DNA from: Eonycteris spelaea
Lineage: Eukaryota > Chordata > Mammalia > Chiroptera > Pteropodidae
Reading direction: 5' to 3'
DNA: 64,000 nt
Assembly: GCA_003508835.1 (NCBI GenBank)
Contig: PUFA01000144.1
Location: forward strand, 310,001-374,000
Below, in pieces: positions 50,316 through 59,900 of this stretch. A program made the position numbers and the translations under genes. Under the pieces are notes generated by a model that had not been told where the DNA came from, made no database searches, and worked only from the letters and a program-made list of their open reading frames with translations. Numbering within the stretch: position 1 is the first letter of the stretch; the number at the start of each line of letters is the position of its first letter.

Positions 50316-50586
50316 CTCGAAAATACTAAAACACACAAGAGTCGGAATGAATAACTTATAATTCTTGTTGCAAATGCAATAAAAAGATGCCAGTGAATTC
50401 AATCTTTTTTCACCTCGCATGCTCTCACTGTCAGTTACTATGGACACAACTAGGAACACACCACTACCCCTGACACTCCTTTTCAAATCCGGACGAACCT
50501 GAGCAGAGCCCAGCAGGATCCCAGGCGAGTTGAGGAAGCGCGCGCGGCACAAGCACGCCGACCGAACCGCCCCCTCGCCCGGACGC

Positions 50587-50597
50587 AGCCAATGAGC
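50587..50597 (+). promoter_or_regulatory. CCAAT box (NF-Y type)
   Basis: GCAGCCAATGAGC contains CCAAT with NF-Y-like flanks, about 35-40 bp upstream of the YY1-type element and about 145 bp before the start codon. Binding is inferred from the motif only. Confidence 0.5.
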
Positions 50598-50626
50598 GGC
50601 GTCCTCTTACCAGCGCGCCTCCGGCA

Positions 50627-50637
50627 AAAATGGCGGC
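50627..50637 (+). promoter_or_regulatory. YY1-type initiator-proximal element
   Basis: AAAATGGCGGC matches the AAnATGGCGGC YY1 motif that often lies just downstream of the TSS in TATA-less housekeeping promoters. It also supplies the first ATG of the probable transcript. Confidence 0.55.
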
Positions 50638-50665
50638 GGCCGTTAGCGCCGAGTCTCGCGTCTAA
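50630..50665 (+). CDS. Upstream ORF of 11 codons in the ETAA1 5' leader
   Basis: ATGGCGGCGGCC opens an 11-residue ORF (MAAAVSAESRV) ending at TAA 50,663-50,665, 68 bases before the main ATG and with a purine at -3. If transcription starts upstream of 50,630 it could lower translation of the main ORF. The TSS cannot be fixed from sequence. Confidence 0.4.
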   Translation: MAAAVSAESRV

Positions 50666-50733
50666 CTCCATTTCTCTGCTTCTCCCGTGCAAAATGTGAA
50701 AAGAGAAACGGCTGGTGGAGGGGGTCCTGGGCA

Positions 50734-50956
50734 ATGAGTCGGCGAAGAAAACATGGAGACAGCCCTGGCCTGAAGAGCACGCTGCGCAAAGCGGCGGCGG
50801 CTGAGGAATGCAGCTCGGTGGTCGAGCCAGGGAAGAGGCGGCTTAGGTCGGCCCGCGGATCCGGGCTCTACGGGGTCGCAGAGGGGCCTCCCCGGCCCAT
50901 GCCTCAGCAAGAGCAGCCTCCAGCAGCCGCTTCGGGCAGTAAAAGTAACCCCGAGG
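50734..50956 (+). CDS. ETAA1: ETAA1 exon 1 (coding part)
   Basis: Codes residues 1-74 plus one base (phase 1). The ATG is chosen because MSRRRKHGDSPGLK matches the known ETAA1 N-terminus and a purine (G) sits at -3. The peptide is basic, then proline- and alanine-rich, and ends SNPE. The donor is GG|GTGAGA at 50,957. The exon lies inside the CpG island and has much higher GC than any other exon. Reading on past the donor reaches a stop at about 51,054, so the unspliced ORF is not the product. Confidence 0.95.
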
Positions 50957-53900
50957 GTGAGACGTGGGCAGCGCGGCCTCTGCGCTTTGGCACTGTAGCC
51001 CCACAGCCCAGCTTGCAACTGGGAAACCTGGGGTGGGAGTGGGGTGGAGTCTGAAGGGTGTTTCTTCTCTGGGCTTCTCCCCTTATGAGTCCAAAAATAA
51101 CCCGACACACTTCCTACTGCTTTAGCCCCGGAATTTGAGCATTGCCCAGTTAGATTTAACCACCCACTTGTCGCCCCTGCCACACAATAGGTCATGGGGG
51201 TTACCTGTTAGAGGGAGGACGGCTAATTTCTAGGCTGCTCCTCCGGTCAGCAGCAATGGCGGAGCGAGGAGAAATATTTGTTAGACCTGCTGCCTTCACC
51301 TTATTAGTAGAGGAATATTTCCCCTTAAACTTTCTGCCCTGACTTACTCTAGAGAAGGGACCATGTGAAAAACTGTAGCTATATACTCAAAGCCACGGTG
51401 ATGTCTCACCTCCTTAGGAATAAACCGGAAGTTCCTATGTATAACGTCCCTTAAAGTAGGGAACTAAGGGCCCCGGAATATGTCTTTCTGGTCAATTTTT
51501 GATGTTCCATTTTAAAAGATTTGTAATGAATTCTTGAACCGAAAGTCGGACTAAAGCTCTTTCCTAGAGCTTGTTCTTAAAATGGCCTTCACTTTATCTT
51601 CACGTCCATAAAGCAATATCGGTATAAACAAAAACAAATCTGAAAAAATTTAAAAGTGATAATAGGCAAAACTTGCTAAGAAATGGATAACTAAAGCTTT
51701 TTGAAGAATTGGTGTAAGTTGGATAGAGTTGGTGAAAACGGGCTAAAAAAACTTGCTGAAGTTTCTGTTGTGATGCTTTTGATTTTCAAAACAAATTACA
51801 GGTGGTTCCCAAAGGCTCCAAGTTTCAGAGTAATGAATTTAGTGACTAGGGTATAGAATATTAAACATTCATAGAGCTACTGAAGTATCTTAAAATACTT
51901 GCTATTTGCTGTGTTAAATTTGTGAAGTAGTACAAAGATTTTTATGTGAAACATTTTAATTTTGGTGAAAACATCTCGGAGAAAATTTATAATTGGACCC
52001 TAAAGAGTAACCTTACCTAAGCTATTATTTGACATTGGGTATTATGAAGCAGAGCTTTAAAATGTTACAATTTTTATCTTAATCTTATGTAGAAAGATAT
52101 GAAACACCAAAGAGAGTGCTGAAAATGGATTTATTGTCATCTACCTTCAGTTCTCCTAATGATCCTGATGGACAGAATGATATCTTTTGGGATCAAAATT
52201 CTCCAATGACAAAACAGTTAGGTAATTTGTTATTAACATTTTTATCTGGGTAACTATTTGATAAATGATTAGTGTTTAACTATAGAATTTCATTTGGGTA
52301 CAGCATCAGAAACTTGACAATAAATGTTTTTTGAGAATTTCATGTGCTTATATTACTATGATATGCATGTGATGTTAGAGTGCACAGTGATCTAAGCCTT
52401 GCTAATTAAAATTGTTTTCTAAGAAGTGATCTATTTTTTAAAATCAAGTGTTTTTGTTTATATATTTATAGAAATGTCTTTATTTCTTTAGGTAAAGGAA
52501 GAAAAAAACAGATTTACACCACAGATAGTGATGAGATCTCACATATTGTTAATCGGATTGCTCCTCAGGTAAATGTCACTGGTTTTATAATTTATTTTAA
52601 AGCAGTGAAAAATATGCCACTAAGTCCTTGTGTAGTTCATTTATGTGAAAAATATTTTGTCTTTTAGAATTCTTTTTTTTCTTCAAAAAAGTAGCAAAGA
52701 TTGCTTTGACCTTTTCTACTTAATGAAATGCATGTTTTAAAAGAAGGAAAATGTAAATTGGTAATATATAGTTTCCTAAATATTATCTTACTTAATTTTT
52801 AGACTGATAATTTTCTACTAGAGCTTTGTGTTTGTTTTGTTTTTAATATTGTTTGACAATATATGGCATCATTTATCAAGTTACAAAAATAATAGATAAT
52901 AAAAATTTTAAACTTTTAAGTTTTTTGTGATTAGTATTTGTGTACTGTCTATAGCACTCCTTCCCCATTGAAACTGCTCTTAATAGTGTTGACTTACAAG
53001 ATCACCATGAAACATTGGGAAAGTGGAGAAAACACTGAATTTGGAGTTAGTTCTCAGTCCACTTCCTGTATTGGGTGACCCTAAGCAAGTCACTTAAGCT
53101 CTCAGGACTTCAGTTCATTCAGCCATGAACTAGAATTACTTGTCTTGCTCTATTAGATTATTATGAGAATTAAATTAGATAAAAATTCTTTGTAAACTAT
53201 AGAGCACTATAAAGGTAAGGTTATATTAAAGTTAATTAATATAGTTAAATCATATGCTGTAGTAGAACCATCTGCAAAAGTTTCTTTTTATTTCATATTT
53301 AGTACTGCTTGAGTGAAATAGAAATATAAATTTAAGTCAACCTGTATTCTGAACCTCTTTACTTTCCTCTTTATTTTCCTTATTTAGCAATTTTAAATCT
53401 AGAAAACATCCAATTTTTGCTTAGTGTCTTCTCTATAAGAAGTATGGTATTTTTTCTTTGACATGCTCATGAGTAGTGACTGTGTGTTGACCATAAACAA
53501 TAGATGGCACTGGCCTAAACTGTGATTAGAAGGAATCACCACAGTTCAAGTGGAAGAGACAGGAACTAAGGTTTTTCTTAGTTGCTATAAAATATCTGAA
53601 GTAATAACTAGCACAATCAAAACAACTCTGTTGCTACTAGCTCTGCATTCCACATTTGGGATGTCATAGAAATTCATTTTACATATGGTTCATTAGTTAA
53701 ATAGCATTTATGCCATAATACTACTCACTTCATGAGTTAACAATAGATCTTCATTAATTGTGGGTTTCACATGAAAGAATCATTATAAAATGTGTTTGGG
53801 CTGGCCAGCCTAAATAGTGATAAAAAGATAGTTGAGTAAATTATTGGACTTTACTTACGTGGGCTGGAAATAATAGCTCACATAAAGAAATAGCAATGGT

Positions 53901-56900
53901 ATACAAGTGGTAACTTGTGTATAAGAAAAAGTACAGTGAAATTAGTTGCTCTTAAATGTTGCCCTTCTCAACTGAGCATTTTTAAACATAACTTTGGTAG
54001 TATCAGCGTCTTTTTGAAAGCTTTTAAAAAGTGCGCTCAGAATGACATACGTTGTTTATTTTTAGGTGTGCTATCTTCCTCAAATAATTATTTTTAAGTT
54101 ACCTTAATATTTCCAGAGATGGCATTTAAAAAAATAATCACTTATGTTTTAATTGGACAGTCATTTCACTTTCTTCAAGGATACTTTTATACAGTGTTGT
54201 TTGTTTGAAGATGGTTATATATACTCCATCATTTTTATATAAGTACATGGTACATTCTTTAGGATTAAATGAATAACGTGTTTAGATACCTTATATAGCA
54301 CCTGAATTGTATTATATAATTATTAATGAAGAAAATTTGAAAATATAACACAAATAGTATAGAAAACATACAGGTGACCTAAGTCTATATAAAATTGTAT
54401 ATATAAACTTGTCATACTTTTATTGAGCAAATTTACAATTACTTGGTAAATGACCCAAAAAATCCATAATTAGTCATTAAAAATGTTACTTTTCCCTATG
54501 AGGTTGTTGAAACAAAAAGGAAAAAGTATACTGAAAGTGAAATTATTGGTTTGAGTATTTTGCAATGCTAAAATCTACTTTATCCAACTGGACATCTAGA
54601 AAACTACTTGTTGATCAGTTAAGGATTCTGGTAAATAAATATGAACTGACATCTTTATGTTCGTCATTTTGCTAGATGCTGGACTATCATAATAAGTCTT
54701 GCCTTCAAGTAATCTAGTGATAAGGTTATTTTTCCTTGAGATAGTTTTTTATGTAGAGTCTACATATTAAAAAAATAGAGAGTAGAAAATGGTCAACCTA
54801 TTCGATTTGTTGGTTTGGTTTGTAACTAACTAATGCATAAACTCATCCTCTAATATTTTGCTTAATCAAGTGACTGAAAAGCATAGCAAAAATATGCAGA
54901 CTAAATGACTTTTCTCCTACCTTATTCTTAGCATCAGTTCTAACCCTGTACTTATCTCTAACTCAGTCCTGACCTTAATTGTATGGAAGTGTTCTTAATT
55001 CAGGTCAATGTGGATCATCCAAATTTAGTTAAAGGGTTATAATGAGGATAGAGAAAATTTGGAGAATCAGGTGATGTAGAAAGATTTCATATATCTGTCT
55101 CTCAATTCTGTTGATTTCTGCTATAATTTGTTTCTGATACTAATGTTTATTTTTATAAATATCTTATGTTGATCATTTTGGTAAAAATATGTCTTTATTA
55201 TTAAATATGCACTTGTTAATCGAATTACTAAAACTTACATTTTTTGAAAATTAGAAACTCCCAATTCTGAATGTTTTTATTCCCTGAAATATAAATGTGT
55301 CACTTCTTGCAACTATTTATTGCCATCTTCCAGCTTCTTATTGTTTTGGAGATTATTTAATAACTATCACCTTATCAGAATTGATTACTTTAGGAAAATA
55401 ATTCAATGTAGTAAAAGTTTTCCCTCCCTCCCTCTCTCCTTTCCTCCTTCCTCTTTCCTTCCTTCCTTCCTTTTTTTTTTTTTTTTGTACTTTTCTTCTT
55501 TTTTATTTCCCTCTGCCAAAGGATGAAAAACCAACAACAGACTCTATGCTAGGCATGTGGATTGGTGCAACTGCCATTCCTTGTACTCCTAATGTAGCAA
55601 AAGGAAAATCAAGAGCAAAAATCAGCTGCACAAAGTAAGTTTAAACTGTTTAGCTTTTCTGACATTCAGTGAAGTAAATATTTTTAATAATGTTCTGTTT
55701 TAGTTTTGTGACTGTATCAAAAACTTTCTTAGCTTTGACACGTAAAATTTTGGACTTAAAATAATGATAATGTAAGTTTCAAAAATTTCAAGTTTTAACA
55801 TGTTAAATAACAAATAATTATAATGACTCTTAGACTTTTCTTATTTATAATTGTTTAAAATATTTGTTTAATAGGTTAAAAACACAAGATCGAGAGGAAG
55901 AACTTATGAAATTGGCTAAGCAATTTGATAAAAATATGGAAGAGTTAGATGTGATTCAAGAGCAAAATAAGAGAAATCACGATTTTATCCAGATGATTTC
56001 AGAAACAGAGACTTTAAATAATTATAATGTACAAATGCAGTTACTACATGATATAGTTCCTGAAATAGATAATGCTGTAATAAAGAAGCCAACGAAAGAA
56101 AACACCAAGGTATCTATGGTAAATGATAAAAATAGCAGTCAGAAGCCTTTTGACCAAAATGCTGAAGCAGCCTTTAATGCCATTTTTGATGGTTCTACTC
56201 AGAAATGTAGTGGACAGTTAAGTCAAGATCTGTCAGATGCTTTTTGGAATACCATTAATACTACCTTTGGAAAGAGAAGCACTTTGAAAGAGGAGAAAAT
56301 CATTACTAATGAAACTCTGGTCACTGAAAAACTGCCAAATAAACCTCCAGCATCACTTTCTCATCAAGTAGATACTCCTGGAATGAAAAAATCGAATGTG
56401 ACTTACTGTACTGAGGAGCCAGAAGCTTCTAATAAGCACTTTGATGCATTTACTACTGATGATTTTGAGGATGATTGGGAGAACTTACTAAGTAATGAAT
56501 CTTTTGTTATGCAAAATGTAGAAATGTCTGAACCAGCCCAGATGGCCGATCAAAAGAAAATTTGTACCTTTAACAGTAAAAATGATAAAACTAACTCAAG
56601 ATCAAATGTAAGCCTAGATGCTAGGTTAAGAGATTCAAAAATTTTACAAGATCTTTCTGCAAAGACACATAACAATGAATTAATAGATGCTGGAACATAT
56701 AAATTTTCACCAAATTCAAATGATAAATCAAACAAATTATCTTCCATTGGAAATAAAATGAAATTTGAGAAATCTTTCAATGAAATCATTCAAGACAAAA
56801 CCCAAGGTTGTGCTGTTGCATCTAATTTGACAAAAGTAAAGGAAGATACTCATACTAAATTTATCCCTAATGCTAATGTTTCTGGAAAAAAATCTACTTT

Positions 56901-59900
56901 GAACGCAGAATATTCTAATGAACAAAGAAAAGTCTAATTTAAATCAATCTTTTAAAACATCTGCTAATGTTCCTTTTGGCTCTGCTGCTTTGGGCGATGC
57001 TTATCAGACTAATGCATCAAAGTTAGATTCTTTCTCTGATGATTGGAATGACCCATCATTTACCCATGAAATTGTTAAAGCATGTCATCAATTAGAGAAT
57101 ACCTGGGAAGCAGACGATGTAGATGATGATTTATTATACCAAGCATGTGATGATATTGAAAGGCTAACTCAGCAACAAGACTTTAGGAAGGACAGCAAGA
57201 CATCAGAAAGTGTACTTGAGATCAATAATAGTTCCAGTCATGGAGCCCGAAACGTGTTTACTACATCTAAACAAGGAAGTCCATTGGTGCAATCAACACA
57301 CTTGAATCTACGCAATATTTCAGCACAAACATCTTCATTGATAAATAGCTCACCAATAAATAAATCAATGAAGATGCAGAAAGAGGAAATTTATGGAAAT
57401 TCTCCAAGATTTTAGGTGCTACAACAAATCTGACTATATACTCTGAGAACTCAAATTGTCTGATGAATAATCTGCCTGTCTTTTGTAATAACACTGATTG
57501 TTCCAGTACAAGTGAATAGTTCCAAATCGGTTCTTACAAGAAGTTCAAGTTTGAATGTGAATTCAGATCATATGAGTACAGAAATTGCTACTTATAAGAA
57601 GAAATTGAGTACTCAGCCAGTGTCCCATAGCACCATAATAGATGAAGCTCAGAGTAATCTTAACAGGACAGTTAGATTTTCTAAGTATACCTTTACAAAG
57701 ATGAAAAATTCTCAGGTTCTTTGCCAGTTTAATGAAAATTGTATAACAGGAAGTATCTCTGATACCAGTATTACACAAGGTTCTGAGAAAAACAAAACCG
57801 TCAACTCCTGTGGGAAGGCTATTCAACAGCAGTCTTTGGTGAAACTTTCTGAATCTTTGAAACAACCTTCAAAAGGTATGTATGTATGAAATTGTTTCCT
57901 TTGGAGGTATCATCTCGGAAAGTAGCCAAACTAGTTTTTTTGTTGTATTGAATTTGCATTACATGTAAGGTTAAAATTATGATGTTTGACTAGAACTCAA
58001 AACAGTTCTTAAAAATAATTATACTGAAATATGCAAAGCATAGGTGATTTATGTTTTCAAAAGACTACATTGAATTCTTTCCCAACATTTAATACAGTAA
58101 CTAGCATATAGTAGACACTTGGTAAATATTTTTTGAAAGTTTCTGTATTCTAGAAATCATACTTTAGGTATATGTGTTACTGTGTGAGATTGTGTTTACT
58201 AAATATCTCAGTGTTTAAAATTGAATAATCTTACTCCTGTGTGTTTAGCAGAACATAGAGGTGAATAATGTTTGAAAATTTAGAGCATCTAATTAAACAC
58301 CTTTGCTCTATAATAAGTAATATAAAACTCTGTTGCAATAGTTAGAATGATTACTTAGTACAGCCTGTTATCTTTCATTCTTCTGAATCCTCTTTTCCCA
58401 AATTCTTTTCATCAGCAAATTTCATTGTTTTTACCTCAAAAAATATCGTAAAACTGTCTGTTTTTCTCACTCTCTAGACTGCTACCATTCTTTTCCAAGT
58501 GAACATTTATTGACTAGACTACTGCTGTTCTTTCGCCTGTCTACTTTCATTCTAATCTTCAAACAGCAGAATAGTCTTTTACGAACAAATAGGGAAACAT
58601 GGCTTTCCTATGCTTAACCATAGCTTTCAGTGGCTGCCAATCATATTTCAAGTAAAGTCCAAACTTTACACTGTGATGTACAAAGCCTTGAATTATCGCT
58701 CCTTAACTTGCCTGTCCTCTTTTTTCCCTTACACACTAAGCTTCAACTAAACCAGCTGTCTTTCAGTTCCTCAAAGGAAATAGGTTCTTTCCTAGTTCAG
58801 GAGCTTTGACTAAACTACCCAACATTTGACCCTACCCCACTCTCACCCTTTGGTTGATGCTCGTTTATCCTTAGGTCTCAGTTTAAATCTTACCCTCTCA
58901 CAGAGGCCTTCCTCAAACAGTCTATAAGTCTTTTCCTTGTTGTTTTCCCATCATCTCTTTTTTCCTTCACTTCTTCTATCACGGTTCGCTATTAAATATT
59001 GATTACTGTTTGTCTTATCAGTGAGAACCTAGGCCTACCACAGCATCTGCCACTTAGAAGATTTTAATAAATATTTGAATGAACATCATTTAATGTAATG
59101 TGAAAAGTCTATTATTTCCTGATATCATAGTATTTTTTTTAAAAGGGAATATGTCTATCATAACTGCTAGTGCTTCCTAATGCCCAGTGCTTTCCAACAG
59201 ATTCACATTTTTGCAGATGCTATTTCCCTTACCAGGAACATAGTGCCCCTACATGCATATGCCAAATCTACCAGGCCATTTTCCATTTCTCCTTTAAAAC
59301 ACAATGTGTATCTAACCACCCAGAATGATTTCGATTCGCTTTCTCTGGGTTTCTCCAATACCCAGTGCTAACTTTTGTTATAGCATTTACTATACCAGCT
59401 TGTAATTATAGATTTTCTTAATTAGTCCACCCTCACTTGGGGCCGACATTAGGATTCTTGTCTATTATGTAGATCAATACTAATACGAGAAAGTTTTTAG
59501 TTTCTTATAACATTATTGTTTTCTGTTTAGATTCTATATGATACTTTTGTTGACATTACTGCTTAAACTTTCCTATTTAAGTGATCCCTCTCCTTTAAAA
59601 AATTATAACAGTAATATACTGGTTGTTTAAAAAGAAAGATAACAGTATAGATTAATTTGAAGTAAAAAGTTAAGTCCTCTGTTTTTTCTTTCCCACCATT
59701 TCTCATTGAAAGTCACTGCTATATATATCATGTAACACTTTTGCACATAAAAACATGTGTATTGTATACCTATAGATTTATTTGAATAGATGGAATTATA
59801 TAATATATACCCACTGTTTGGCAACTTGGTTTTGCCTTTATTTAACATACTATAGCTATCTTTTCTGGTTTGTATGTATAGATTTGCTTCAGTCCTTTTA

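Larger units (their letters stand above)
50480..51010 (+). promoter_or_regulatory. ETAA1: CpG-island promoter of ETAA1
   Basis: GC-rich, CpG-dense block in otherwise AT-rich DNA, beginning about 165 bp after an antisense L1 ends and covering exon 1. No TATA box is seen. It holds GCGCGCGGC, a CCAAT box and a YY1-type element. TSS is inferred near 50,610-50,630, just before the ATGGCGGC. This is the usual architecture of a housekeeping gene. Confidence 0.8.
52569..55521 (+). other. ETAA1 intron 3
   Basis: Contains one MIR fragment (about 53,010-53,190) and the pyrimidine microsatellite before exon 4. The rest is AT-rich sequence in which I recognise nothing. Confidence 0.6.

Noticed and set aside
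50662..51195. 177-codon minus-strand ORF over ETAA1 exon 1 and CpG island
   Set aside because: Long only because GC-rich DNA has few stops; low-complexity peptide, antisense to a confirmed exon, with no splice or family evidence.
56920..56940. Programmed ribosomal frameshift in ETAA1
   Set aside because: No known frameshifting in ETAA1, no canonical slippery heptamer plus structure, and three separate shifts would be needed.
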